NCBI RefSeq assembly: GCF_024703995.1
Contig: NZ_JAMXQV010000021.1
Span: 1 to 64,000 of the forward strand
From: Amycolatopsis iheyensis
GTDB lineage: Bacteria > Actinomycetota > Actinomycetes > Mycobacteriales > Pseudonocardiaceae
Length of the DNA: 64,000 bases
Direction: 5' to 3'
Below the pieces are notes generated by a model that was not told the origin of the DNA, did no database searches, and worked only from the letters and a program-made list of their open reading frames with translations. Numbering within the stretch: the first letter of the stretch is position 1; every line of letters begins with the position of its first letter. A program made the position numbers and the translations under genes. Positions 27,011 to 35,450 of the stretch are shown piece after piece.

Positions 27011-27648
27011 GGGACCTGGTGTGCTTGCACGCCGCCGCGAGCGGCCCGGCGACTTGGGCCCCTTTGCGCCCGGCGCTGACCGAACTCGGCTTCCGGCTGC
27101 ACACCCCGCTGCTGCTCGGTCATCACGACGCCGAGCGCCAGCGGTCGTACCCGCTAACCTCCTTCCGCGACGACGTCCTGCGCTCGCTGGCCGGTCTCTC
27201 CCGGTTCACCTTGGTGGGGCACTCGCTCGGGGCGTTCGTCGCGTCGATGGTGGCCGCGGCGGAGCCTGAGCGCGTCGAGCGGCTGGTCCTGGAGGAGATC
27301 CCGGTGCCCCGACGCGACACCGAGGACTCACGGCCGTCCCGGCGCCGGGCTGCATTGCTCGCCTTCCCGGGACGCAAGCGGTGCGACCCGGTGATGATCA
27401 AGGATGTACTCGCCGGCCTTCGCGCGCCCCAACCCGAGTGGTGGGCCGGCCTCGCCGGGATCAGCGCCCCGACGCTGATCCTGGCGGGCGGTCCGCGAAG
27501 CCACCTCGACCAGTCCCGCTACGCCTTGCTCGGCCGGGCACTACGGGATTCGACGACGGTCACGATCGGCGTCGGGCACCGGATTCATTCGCGGGCACCG
27601 GAGCGCTGGCTGTCCGCGGTCGAGCCCTGGCTCGGCGAGGTGCAGTGA
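27007..27648 (+). CDS. alpha/beta hydrolase coupled to KAS III
   Basis: Small (213 aa) alpha/beta hydrolase. The nucleophile elbow is VGHSLGAF and the late His is in IGVGHRIHSR; the acid is probably in the GGPRSHLDQSR region. The GTG start overlaps the KAS III stop (GTGA), so the two are translated together. It may release the condensation product from its thioester or hydrolyse a related ester. The oxyanion strand is LVCLHAAASGP. It ends four bases from a convergent gene. Function beyond the fold is unknown. Confidence 0.83.
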   Translation: MRDLVCLHAAASGPATWAPLRPALTELGFRLHTPLLLGHHDAERQRSYPLTSFRDDVLRSLAGLSRFTLVGHSLGAFVASMVAAAEPERVERLVLEEIPVPRRDTEDSRPSRRRAALLAFPGRKRCDPVMIKDVLAGLRAPQPEWWAGLAGISAPTLILAGGPRSHLDQSRYALLGRALRDSTTVTIGVGHRIHSRAPERWLSAVEPWLGEVQ

Positions 27649-27651
27649 CGT

Positions 27652-28218
27652 TCAGAACCTGATCTCCTTCCGGACCAGCTCCCAGCGGATGCGCTTGATG
27701 TGCCGGAACCGCCACCGGATCGCCCATTCACGGCCGTGCGGCCGCAGGTGCAGCACGCACAGCGCGACCTGCTCGTAAGCCGCACCCAGTCGCCCGAGCA
27801 GAACCTCCCGCACCGGTTCGTCCCGGCGGAGCTCCACGGCCAGCTCGGCCAGCCGCCGGCGCGCCGCCCGAAGACCTTCGATGACGTAGATCCCCCGGAT
27901 GTCGCGGTGGCCGAGGATCAGCAAGTTCTCGGCCACCCGCATCACTTCGGTGATTTCCTGGACCGCGGAAGGCACCTCGGCCTCGAACATCCTGACCGCG
28001 TCGACCGGCTCGAGCTCGGCGGCCGACGGGGAGAACAACGGGGACCGGTGCAGGACCAAGACCCGCGCTTCCAGCTCGTGCCGCAGTTTGTACCTGGTGA
28101 GCAGCCTTTCCTTTCTCGCCTCGAGCCGAGGCTTGGCCGCGTATTCGACGATCAACGTGACGACGGTCGCGGTGACGACGCTGATGAGCGCGCTCTGGAC
28201 ACCCAGCGGAAAAGACAC
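27652..28218 (-). CDS. hypothetical single-pass membrane protein
   Basis: I do not recognise this 188-residue protein. Residues about 8-28 form one membrane segment (LISVVTATVVTLIVEYAA), leaving a basic, helical cytoplasmic part rich in Arg, Glu and Leu with coiled-coil character. Codon use fits a real gene. It starts with GTG without a clear RBS, 47 bases after the histidine kinase stop and on the same strand, so it may be translated from the kinase message. Nothing shows a catalytic site. A structural or sensory accessory role is possible. Confidence 0.6.
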   Translation of the reverse strand: MSFPLGVQSALISVVTATVVTLIVEYAAKPRLEARKERLLTRYKLRHELEARVLVLHRSPLFSPSAAELEPVDAVRMFEAEVPSAVQEITEVMRVAENLLILGHRDIRGIYVIEGLRAARRRLAELAVELRRDEPVREVLLGRLGAAYEQVALCVLHLRPHGREWAIRWRFRHIKRIRWELVRKEIRF

Positions 28219-28265
28219 CGCGCATGACTACCAGGGCTGCCCGCCGCACCACGTCGGCGGGTCGG

Positions 28266-29396
28266 TCACGACGCGCGGCCCGTCGGAATGCGGGCCCGCA
28301 CCAGGAACCCGCCGTCTTCCGGGCCGGCCGTGAACTCACCGCCGAGCACCGCGACGCGTTCGCGAAGCCCGGCCAGTCCCCCGACCGGGGTGGCGCGTGG
28401 CCGCGCGCCCGCCGTGCCGACTTCCACCGTGACCGCCCCGTTTCCGTGGCGGACGAGAACCGTGGTGGGACTGCCGTGAGCGTGTTTGAGCGCGTTCGTC
28501 AGAGCCTCCCGCACGACGCGGTAGGCGGTCGCCTCGGCGCTGCCGACCGCCTGCGCCGCCCGGCCCTCTTCCGTGAACTCCACCGGCTGGCCCGCCTGCC
28601 GGGTCCGCGCCACGAGCGTCCGCAGATCGCCGGCCGAGAGGGGGTCCGCGTGGTGGTCGGGATCCAGCAGGTCGAGCAGGTTCCGCAGGTCCGCGATGGC
28701 CCGCCGGCCCGAGTCGGTGATGGCGGACAACGTCTCGTCGAGCCGGTCGGCCGTCAGGTACCGCGCCGCCTCCGTCTGCACGACCATCGCCGTCACGTGG
28801 TGGGTCACGACGTCATGGAGCTCGCGGGCGATGCGCGTGCGTTCCGCGGCCCGGGTGGTCTCGACGGCGCGACGTCGTTGCCCGGCTTCCGCGGCCCGCG
28901 ACTGCCGCAGCCAGCTCCCGATCCCCCACGCGACGACCAGCGCGAGGTAGAAGGTCACGAAGCCGAGCACGCTTTCGCCCCCGCCGCAGGAGAGGGCGAG
29001 GGCCAGCGGGACGTAAGCCGCCGACGCCAGGACCACGGCGGGCAGCCGGAACCGGTCCAGGTGCGCCCCGGCACTGATCAACGCGAAGGCCAGCGCGGTC
29101 CCCGCGACCGTCTGGTAGCCACGCAGCTGGTCGAGGGCGAAGCCGAGCGACACCAGCACGAGGCAGCCGCCGGGCCACCGCCGCCGCAAGACGAGCGGCA
29201 GGCATTCGAGGGCGACCACGCCGAGGCCGAGGGCGTCCACGGGCCGTGCCGGGACGTCCCCGAGCTGGGTGCCGTTGCTGTGCAGCGCGGGAATCAGCGA
29301 CGCGACCAGCAACGCCAGCGCGAGCGGGGCGTCCCGGATCACGACGTCCAGCCGCCGCCACCGGTCCGTGCCCGGCCGTCCGGTCGCGATCCGCAT
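28266..29396 (-). CDS. sensor histidine kinase (NarL-partner type), no adjacent regulator
   Basis: Membrane sensor of 376 residues with about five hydrophobic segments (30-160), then a dimerisation domain with phospho-acceptor His194 in ARELHDVVTHHVTAM. The ATPase domain has its N box in EALTNALKHAHG and a glycine-rich lid in VGGLAGLRERV. This layout normally pairs with a LuxR-type response regulator in the same operon. None lies within the window on either side, so it is an orphan or has lost its partner. The ATG at 29396 has AGGGGG upstream. The following small membrane protein may be co-transcribed. Confidence 0.88.
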   Translation of the reverse strand: MRIATGRPGTDRWRRLDVVIRDAPLALALLVASLIPALHSNGTQLGDVPARPVDALGLGVVALECLPLVLRRRWPGGCLVLVSLGFALDQLRGYQTVAGTALAFALISAGAHLDRFRLPAVVLASAAYVPLALALSCGGGESVLGFVTFYLALVVAWGIGSWLRQSRAAEAGQRRRAVETTRAAERTRIARELHDVVTHHVTAMVVQTEAARYLTADRLDETLSAITDSGRRAIADLRNLLDLLDPDHHADPLSAGDLRTLVARTRQAGQPVEFTEEGRAAQAVGSAEATAYRVVREALTNALKHAHGSPTTVLVRHGNGAVTVEVGTAGARPRATPVGGLAGLRERVAVLGGEFTAGPEDGGFLVRARIPTGRAS

Positions 29397-29602
29397 CTCG
29401 CCCCCTGCCCGGAACGCTAGCGACCCGGCGGGCGGGAGGCGTCACCGGTGGGAGGGCAGCTGCGGGTAGCTCTGCCGAGGGACATCCCCGTAACGCGCCG
29501 GGGACGGGCAGCGACACCTCACCACGTTCACGTCCAACGGCGGGGTGCTGGTCCGCATGACCGCGTGAGGCCGAAGGGACACAGTGGACAGACCGGTCCG
29601 GC

Positions 29603-30811
29603 TCAACCCCGGTCGGCCACCCGCCTCGCCAGCGCCGAAGTCGGCTCGTCGAACACACCCGGAGGCGCGGTCGTGCCGAGTATCCGGTGGTACAGCTCGT
29701 ACTGGACGGCCAAGACCCGCCAGTAGACGGGCCGATCCGCCGGCGTGAAGCCGAACAGCGGGTTGAGCAGGACGCCCAGCGAGCGCTCGTCCCCCGTGAC
29801 GCCGTCGCGCAGCACCCGATCGAATTCTTCTTTGAACTCCTCACGCGTGGCCAGCCGGGACCGCCCATCGAGGTCGTCGACGACGAAGAAGCGGTGCAGG
29901 CGCTCCTGGAGCTGCCCGGGCGTCAAGCCTTGCAGCCAGTGCACGGGCGGGTTCCGGTAACGCTCGTACCGCCAGCCCTCGACGTCGGGCGCGTAGGACA
30001 AGGCCGGGGCCGCCTGGGCCAGCACGCGGTGCCAGGTCGGTGCCGCCGCGACCGACCGGAGAAGCGCTTCTTCGCGGGCGCTGATGGTCCCGGCCGCGAC
30101 GTCGTGGAAGGCCGGCGGTGCGAGCAGGTCGTAAGCCAGGTCCCGGACGAGCCCACCCGCGCTGGGCAGCCACTGGAACCGGTCGGTCCGGGTGAGCGCC
30201 AGCGTGGCCTGGACGGCGGGCGTGGCGAGCAGCCCGATGGCCGCCACCGCCCGCGCGGCCAGCTCGGCGACCGCGGGCGCCGGCGGCAGGCGCGGGACGA
30301 ACCCGGTCAGGCCGTCGGCCACGGCGCCGTCCACACCACCTCGACGTCCCTCCGCCAGGCCGCCGGCCCACCGCACCAGCTCGTCGGCCGACCAGAAGTT
30401 CGCGCCGAGCCGGACGTACTCCGGCAACCCGGCCATCGAGCGGATCGACGGCAGCACCAGGTAGGACACCGGGATGCGCGCCGACCGGGAGAACCCGATC
30501 TCGTAGGGCACCCACCACGACCCCGCCGTGGCGGCGCTCAGCAGGCCGAGCAGGTGCGTGCAGTGCCGGACCCCGCGCTCGATCGCGTGCACCAGCTGCT
30601 GGTCACCCACCATGCCCAGCGCGGCGGCCGCCTGGCTGTCGACGTCGTCGCGGTCGAACCAGTAGTGCACGCCGAGCCGGTCCAGCACCGCGGTCACCGC
30701 CTCGGCCAGCGGCTTGTCGAGGTTGCGGTGGGAGACGAACACCCGGGGCAGCGCGGGCAGCTCACCGGCGGGCACGTCGACCGGCGAATAGACGTTGAAC
30801 GGCTCCACCAC
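29603..30811 (-). CDS. TIR-domain protein
   Basis: A 402-residue cytoplasmic protein with an N-terminal TIR domain at about 22-125. Landmarks are strand A RVFVSHRNLDKPLAE, the box-2-like segment HYWFDRDDVDS, and Glu104 in WWVPYEIGFSRS, which matches the catalytic Glu of NAD-cleaving bacterial TIRs. The remaining 275 residues are helical and unrecognised, with no NB-ARC or other sensor I can name. TIR proteins in bacteria are frequent immune effectors that deplete NAD+. It is divergent from a RipA-like membrane protein with 91 bp between starts. Two GTG codons in a row occur at the start, so the first residue may differ by one. Confidence 0.8.
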   Translation of the reverse strand: MVEPFNVYSPVDVPAGELPALPRVFVSHRNLDKPLAEAVTAVLDRLGVHYWFDRDDVDSQAAAALGMVGDQQLVHAIERGVRHCTHLLGLLSAATAGSWWVPYEIGFSRSARIPVSYLVLPSIRSMAGLPEYVRLGANFWSADELVRWAGGLAEGRRGGVDGAVADGLTGFVPRLPPAPAVAELAARAVAAIGLLATPAVQATLALTRTDRFQWLPSAGGLVRDLAYDLLAPPAFHDVAAGTISAREEALLRSVAAAPTWHRVLAQAAPALSYAPDVEGWRYERYRNPPVHWLQGLTPGQLQERLHRFFVVDDLDGRSRLATREEFKEEFDRVLRDGVTGDERSLGVLLNPLFGFTPADRPVYWRVLAVQYELYHRILGTTAPPGVFDEPTSALARRVADRG

Positions 30812-30902
30812 GCCCCCGTTTCGCCTCCGCGCCCTTCAGTCGGAGATCACCACCGGCGTGTTACGGCGAACAGCCGGCCGCGGACCCGCCTAGAGTGAGC
30901 CG

Positions 30903-31457
30903 GTGCCCCAGTTCCTGTCCCGCTACTTCCGCGCGAAGCCGATCGACGTCCAGACCGTCCGCAGTGGCCTGTGGACCGCGGTCGACCAAACGGCCTACGC
31001 CGGTGAGAAGGCCGCTTACCAGGCCGCGATCCTCGACCAGTACAAGATGTACGTCGAAATGGCCGACCGCGTCAGCGCCCGGCGAGCGCTGGCCAACGGG
31101 TTCTTCCTGAGCCTCAACACCGCGACCCTGACCGCGGCCGGCGCGTTGTGGGGCTCGAAGTTCCTGACGTCGTGGCTGCTGTTCCTGCCGCTGTGCCTGC
31201 TGCTGGCGCAGACCGCGGCCTGGTTCTGGATCGTCCGCTCGTACCGGCAGCTCAATTCGGCGAAGTACATCGTGGTCGGGATGCTCGAGGAGCGGCTGCC
31301 CGCGTCCCCGTACTGGAGCGCGGAGTGGCAGGCGCTGGGCGAGGGCAAGGACAAGGCGCTGTACTGGCCGCTCACCCACCTGGAGCAGTGGCTGCCCGTG
31401 ACTCTCGCCGTGGTGTACGTCCTCGGCTTCGTCGTCGCGGTCGTCCTGCCGCACTGA
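30903..31457 (+). CDS. RipA-like small membrane protein
   Basis: A 184-residue protein with three membrane segments (about 66-84, 90-112, 164-182). The segment YKMYVEMADRVSARRALAN followed by GFFLSLNTA is the hallmark of proteins annotated as RipA-family octameric membrane proteins. The GTG start at 30903 is seven bases after a TAGAGT that could be a -10, so a leaderless mRNA is possible. It is divergent from the TIR gene. In this setting it could be a membrane sensor or effector partner, but nothing proves that the two act together. Confidence 0.72.
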   Translation: MPQFLSRYFRAKPIDVQTVRSGLWTAVDQTAYAGEKAAYQAAILDQYKMYVEMADRVSARRALANGFFLSLNTATLTAAGALWGSKFLTSWLLFLPLCLLLAQTAAWFWIVRSYRQLNSAKYIVVGMLEERLPASPYWSAEWQALGEGKDKALYWPLTHLEQWLPVTLAVVYVLGFVVAVVLPH

Positions 31458-31466
31458 TCGGCGCCG

Positions 31467-32378
31467 TCACCCGAACACCGGGAGCTCCGCGACCACCTCC
31501 GTGGTGGCCCTGGCGAAGTTGAACGTGATGAAGTGCAGTCCCGGCACGCCTTCGGCCAGTAGCCGCCGCGCCAGCAGGATCGCCTGCTCGATGCCCAGCG
31601 CCCGCACCGCCGCCGGATCGTCGGCGACCGCAGCGAACCGCGCTGCCAGACTAGGCGGGAACGGCGCGCCGGAAAGCTGCTCCGAACGGGCGATCGTCTT
31701 CATCGTCGTCACCGGCATCAATGCCGGGATGATCGGCGTCGCACAACCCGCCGCCGCCACGCGGTCGCGGAGCCGGAGGTAGTCGTCGGCGTCGAACACC
31801 ATCTGGGTGATCGCGTAGTCCGCGCCCGCCCGGCATTTCGCCACGAACCGTGCCGTGTCCTCCGCCGGTGACGCCGAACGCGGGTGTCCGAACGGGAATG
31901 CCGCCACGCCGACGCAGAAGTCGCCGTGTTCGCGCAGCAGCGTCACCAGTTCGCTCGCGTACGACAGCCCCTCCGGATGCCGGACCCACTCCCCCGTGAC
32001 GTCGCCGGGTGGATCGCCGCGCAGGGCGAGCACGTCGGTCACGCCCGCGTCCGCCAGCGCGCCGACGAAGGAACGCAGCTGCCGGACCGAGTGGTCGACC
32101 GCCGTCAGGTGGACGACCGGCAGCATCGTGGTCTCGCGGGCGATCCGCGCCGCGACCGCGACCGTGTTGTCGCGGGTCGACCCGCCGGCGCCGTAGGTGA
32201 CCGACACGAAACCCGGGTGCAGGGACTCCAGTCGCCGGACGTTCTGCCAGATCCGCTCCGCGTCGTCGCCGGCGCGGGGCGGCATGAACTCCAGGGACAG
32301 CACCGGCGCGCCGGCGGCCAGCCGGTCACGGACCGCGGCGGGCGAGGTGCTCGCCCGCCGCGGCGAAACGCTCGTCAC
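31467..32378 (-). CDS. metF: methylenetetrahydrofolate reductase
   Basis: Reduces 5,10-methylene-THF to 5-methyl-THF, the methyl donor for methionine synthesis. The 303-residue chain shows the FAD/THF barrel with LSLEFMPPRAG near the start, VSVTYGAGGSTR, DVLALRGDPPG, AITQMVFDAD and IIPALMPVTT. The GTG start overlaps the metE stop by four bases (GTGA), so translation is coupled. It therefore also lies under the cobalamin riboswitch upstream of metE, an economical arrangement because MetF supplies the methyl donor for MetE. Confidence 0.93.
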   Translation of the reverse strand: MTSVSPRRASTSPAAVRDRLAAGAPVLSLEFMPPRAGDDAERIWQNVRRLESLHPGFVSVTYGAGGSTRDNTVAVAARIARETTMLPVVHLTAVDHSVRQLRSFVGALADAGVTDVLALRGDPPGDVTGEWVRHPEGLSYASELVTLLREHGDFCVGVAAFPFGHPRSASPAEDTARFVAKCRAGADYAITQMVFDADDYLRLRDRVAAAGCATPIIPALMPVTTMKTIARSEQLSGAPFPPSLAARFAAVADDPAAVRALGIEQAILLARRLLAEGVPGLHFITFNFARATTEVVAELPVFG

Positions 32379-34663
32379 GCCCGCGCCCTCCGGGTCGCCT
32401 CGACCAGGTTGGTCAGACTCGCCCGGACTTCCGGGTAACCGCGGGTCTTCAGCCCGCAGTCCGGGTTGACCCACAGCCGCTCGGCCGGGAACGCGGCGAC
32501 GGCGGTGCGCAGGTGCCCGGTGATCTCCTCGATCGACGGCACGCGCGGCGAGTGGATGTCCCACACGCCCGGCCCGGCCTCGTTCGGGTACCCGGCCCGC
32601 GCCAGGTCGGCGACGACGGCCATGTTCGACCGGGCCGACTCCAGGCTGATCACGTCGGCGTCCATGTCGACGATCGCCTGCAGGACGTCGCCGAACTCGG
32701 CGTAGCACATGTGCGTGTGGATCTGCGTGTCGTCACGGACACCCGCGGTCGACAGCCGGAACGACGCCACGGCCCAGTCCAGGTACGCCGCGCGGCCGGC
32801 GGTGCGCAGCGGCAGGGTTTCGCGCAACGCGGGCTCGTCCACCTGGATGACCGGGATCCCCGCGGCTTCCAGGTCGGCGACCTCGTCGCGCAGGGCCAGC
32901 GCGACCTGGCGGGCGGTGTCGCCTTCGGGCTGGTCGTCACGGACGAACGACCACGCGAGCATGGTGACCGGCCCGGTCAGCATCCCCTTGACCGGTTTTT
33001 CGGTCAGGCTCTGGGCGTAGGCGGCCCACTCGACGGTCATCGGCTCGGGCCGCGCGACGTCGCCGACGATCAGCGGCGGCCGCACGTAGCGCGTGCCGTA
33101 GGACTGGACCCAGCCGTGCTGCGTGGCCAGGATCCCGGTCAGCTGCTCGCCGAAGTACTGGACCATGTCGTTGCGCTCGGGCTCGCCGTGCACCAGCACG
33201 TCCAGCCCGATCCGCTCCTGCTCCGCGATGACCGCGCGGACCTCGGCACGCATCGCCTCGGTGTAGGCGGTCTGATCGAGCCGGCCCGCCCGCAGCGCCG
33301 CGCGGGCCTTGCGCAGCTCACCGGTCTGCGGGAACGAGCCGATCGTGGTGGTCGGCAGCTCCGGCAGGTGCAGACGGTCCTGCTGGGCGAGGCGGCGCTT
33401 GCCGTACGGGCTCGCGCGGTGCAGGTCGGCGTCGGTCACCGCGGCGACGCGCTCCCGGACGGCGGGCACCCGCACGATCGGCGACGCCGCCCGCGACGCC
33501 AGCCGCTCGGCGTTGGTCCGCAGGAAGTCCTCGATCGCCGATCGGTCTTCGGTCAGGCCGCGGCGCAGCGTCACGATCTCGCCGAGCTTCTGCCGCGCGA
33601 ACGAAAGCCAGCCGGCGATCTCCGGGTCGAGGCCGGTTTCGAGGGTGACGTCGTAAGGCACGTGCAGCAGCGAGCAGGACGCCGCGACGTCGACCGAACC
33701 GGCCAGCCCGAGCAGTGTGCCCAGCGTGCTCAACGCGGCGGTCAGGTCGGCGGCCCAGATGTTCCGGCCGTTGACGACACCCGCGACCAGGCGCTTGTCC
33801 AGAATCCCGCCGACACTCGCCAGGCCGTCGAGGTTGGCCGCGGCGTCGTTCGTGAAGTCCAGCGCCAGGCCCTCGACCGGCGACGACGCCAGCACCGGGA
33901 GCGCGTCGCCGAGCCGGTCGAAGTAGGACGCGAGGAGGATCTTCGGCCGCGTGGTCGCCGCGGCCAGCGTCGCGTAGGTGTCGGCGACCGCGGCCAGGAC
34001 GTCGGCCGGCTGGTCGGTGACGAGCGCGGGCTCGTCGAGCTGGACCCACTCGGCGCCGGCTTCGCGCAGCTGCCGCAGCAGATCGACGTACAACGGGACG
34101 ATCCGGTCGAGCAGGTCCAGCGGCCGGAACCCGGCAGTGCCGGCCGGGTCCTTGGCCAGCAGCAGGTAGGTGATCGGGCCGACGAGCACCGGCCGGGTCG
34201 TGACGCCCTGTTCGAGTGCCTCGGCGAACTCCGCGAGGGGCTTGCTCGCGTCCAGCGTGAAGCGGGTGTCCGGGCCGAGCTCGGGCACGAGGTAGTGGTA
34301 GTTCGTGTCGAACCACTTCGTCATTTCCAGCGGCGGCGCGTCCGCGGTGCCGCGGGCCATGGCGAAGTAGCGGTCCAGCTCGCTCGCGGCCCCGCGGTGC
34401 CGCTCGGGGATCGCGCCCAGCAGCACCGACGTGTCCAGCACGTGGTCGTAGAACGAGAAGTGGTTGCTCGGGATTTCGTCGACGCCGGCGTCGCGCAGCT
34501 CCGCCAGGTTCCGCAGCCGCAGCTCACGGGCGGTGCCGAGCAGCGTGCCGGCGTCGATCCGGCCCTTCCAGTAGGCCTCGACGGCCTTCTTGAGTTCCCG
34601 GTCAGGGCCTTGGCGGGGGTAGCCGTACACGGTGGCGCGGCTGGTCGGGGTGGAACTGGTCAC
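32375..34663 (-). CDS. metE: cobalamin-independent methionine synthase
   Basis: Transfers the methyl group of 5-methyl-THF(-polyglutamate) to homocysteine, using zinc. The 762-residue protein has the usual two barrels. Zinc ligands are visible in THMCYAEFGD (His and Cys) and in NPDCGLKTRG (Cys); LPTTTIGSFPQT starts the C-terminal barrel. The GTG at 34663 is chosen because GAAGGAG lies upstream; the frame extends further but those codons belong to the leader. A B12 riboswitch precedes it, so it is made when cobalamin is scarce; a B12-dependent MetH presumably exists elsewhere. metF follows with overlap. Confidence 0.95.
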   Translation of the reverse strand: MTSSTPTSRATVYGYPRQGPDRELKKAVEAYWKGRIDAGTLLGTARELRLRNLAELRDAGVDEIPSNHFSFYDHVLDTSVLLGAIPERHRGAASELDRYFAMARGTADAPPLEMTKWFDTNYHYLVPELGPDTRFTLDASKPLAEFAEALEQGVTTRPVLVGPITYLLLAKDPAGTAGFRPLDLLDRIVPLYVDLLRQLREAGAEWVQLDEPALVTDQPADVLAAVADTYATLAAATTRPKILLASYFDRLGDALPVLASSPVEGLALDFTNDAAANLDGLASVGGILDKRLVAGVVNGRNIWAADLTAALSTLGTLLGLAGSVDVAASCSLLHVPYDVTLETGLDPEIAGWLSFARQKLGEIVTLRRGLTEDRSAIEDFLRTNAERLASRAASPIVRVPAVRERVAAVTDADLHRASPYGKRRLAQQDRLHLPELPTTTIGSFPQTGELRKARAALRAGRLDQTAYTEAMRAEVRAVIAEQERIGLDVLVHGEPERNDMVQYFGEQLTGILATQHGWVQSYGTRYVRPPLIVGDVARPEPMTVEWAAYAQSLTEKPVKGMLTGPVTMLAWSFVRDDQPEGDTARQVALALRDEVADLEAAGIPVIQVDEPALRETLPLRTAGRAAYLDWAVASFRLSTAGVRDDTQIHTHMCYAEFGDVLQAIVDMDADVISLESARSNMAVVADLARAGYPNEAGPGVWDIHSPRVPSIEEITGHLRTAVAAFPAERLWVNPDCGLKTRGYPEVRASLTNLVEATRRARA

Positions 34664-34768
34664 GGGGGCTCTCCTTCGCGAGTCCGCGTGGACCCCGAGG
34701 GAGCGCACGGCAAACCGCGACCGTTCCCGGCCGTGATCCGGCGTGACCCGCCCGCGAGGTCGCAGCCA

Positions 34769-34790
34769 GCACCCCACGGTCGTGGGGTGC
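34769..34790 (-). terminator. expression-platform hairpin of the metE riboswitch
   Basis: GCACCCCAC and GTGGGGTGC form a perfect 9-bp stem with a 4-base loop, starting at the very base where the riboswitch P1 helix ends. It is a likely terminator or part of a mutually exclusive fold that responds to cobalamin. There is no U tract after it, so the switch may instead act on translation. Confidence 0.6.
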
Positions 34791-35002
34791 GCAGCCGGCA
34801 GGTCTTCGGACTCGCGGGCGTTCCGGCGCGCGCCGGGTTCCTACTGGCCGTCGCTTCCCGAGCCGGGTGGCTCAGTGCTCGTCCCTCGAAGGGACTGACG
34901 GCGGTCGTTCCTGCTCACCGCTGCGGGGCAGTCCCGGATTCTCACCGGGTTCCCTCTTGCCTCGGCCGCCGCCGTGGAGCTCACGACGGCCGAACCAGCT
35001 GC
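34791..35002 (-). ncRNA. cobalamin (B12) riboswitch upstream of metE
   Basis: Read on the minus strand, the leader contains the class hallmarks: GGGAACCCGGTGAGAATCC followed by GGGACTGCCCCGCAGCGG, and near the 3' end the B12 box GAGTCCGAAGACCTGCC. The 5' GCAGCTGG (34995-35002) pairs with the 3' CCGGCTGC (34791-34798) to close P1, which sets the limits. A hairpin follows immediately. In actinomycetes this riboswitch shuts metE off when adenosyl- or methylcobalamin is present. It should control metE-metF together. Confidence 0.93.
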
Positions 35003-35008
35003 CCCGCC

Positions 35009-35014
35009 ACTGTA
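35009..35014 (-). promoter_or_regulatory. probable -10 of the metE leader
   Basis: TACAGT on the minus strand lies seven bases before the 5' base of riboswitch P1, so transcription would begin just at the aptamer. No clear -35 is visible 16-18 bases upstream. A double palindrome (GTGGACAGTCCAC overlapping GTCCACTGTGGA, 35082-35100) lies about 70 bases upstream. Confidence 0.4.
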
Positions 35015-35104
35015 GCGGCTCGCACCGGAGTTTTGCGCACAGCTTGGCGTCGATCACGTGCTGCGCCGGAGTTCCCAGGATGTGGACAGTCCACTGTGGA
35101 TCGG

Positions 35105-35332
35105 CTAGCCGCCGGCCTCGAACTCCAGGATGTCACCGCGCCGGACCAGCGCGGGTTCGGTGTCGGCCGCCGAGCCGTCCGGCTGGACCGGGATCCAGGT
35201 CTCCGAGGTGTACCGGTCGAAGACGGGCGCCCCGGCGACCGTTCCCGTCAGCGGGGGCGCGGTCGCCTTGCCCCGTCGGGGCGTGTAGGCGACGCGGGCT
35301 CCGGCGTCCAGATCGTGCTGCGGCTCGTTCAC
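35105..35332 (-). CDS. small hypothetical protein
   Basis: A 75-residue soluble protein I do not recognise. Its composition is balanced and the GTG start has GGGAGG six bases upstream. Pattern: VAYTPRRGKATAPPLTGTVAG then DRYTSETWIPVQPDG and a C-terminal acidic stretch (ILEFEAGG), suggesting a small all-beta domain. It stands alone between the metE leader and a small secreted protein on the same strand. Confidence 0.6.
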   Translation of the reverse strand: MNEPQHDLDAGARVAYTPRRGKATAPPLTGTVAGAPVFDRYTSETWIPVQPDGSAADTEPALVRRGDILEFEAGG

Positions 35333-35450
35333 CCGGCCTCCCGGAAGTGGGTGCTGGAAGCGCCGACGTTATCGGCGTCCCAGCCCCGGCGCCATCCCGA
35401 AGACCACCCCTATCCGGGTGAGATGCCGCCCCGCCGCCGGTGCGTTCCGG

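Noticed and set aside
29485..29568. Short frame ending GGVLVRMTA
   Set aside because: Codon bias looks genuine but it has no start and a stop just upstream; kept only as a possible remnant in the findings.
30859..30872. TGTT-N6-AACA dyad between the TIR and RipA-like genes
   Set aside because: Arms of four bases occur often by chance; no second copy supports it.
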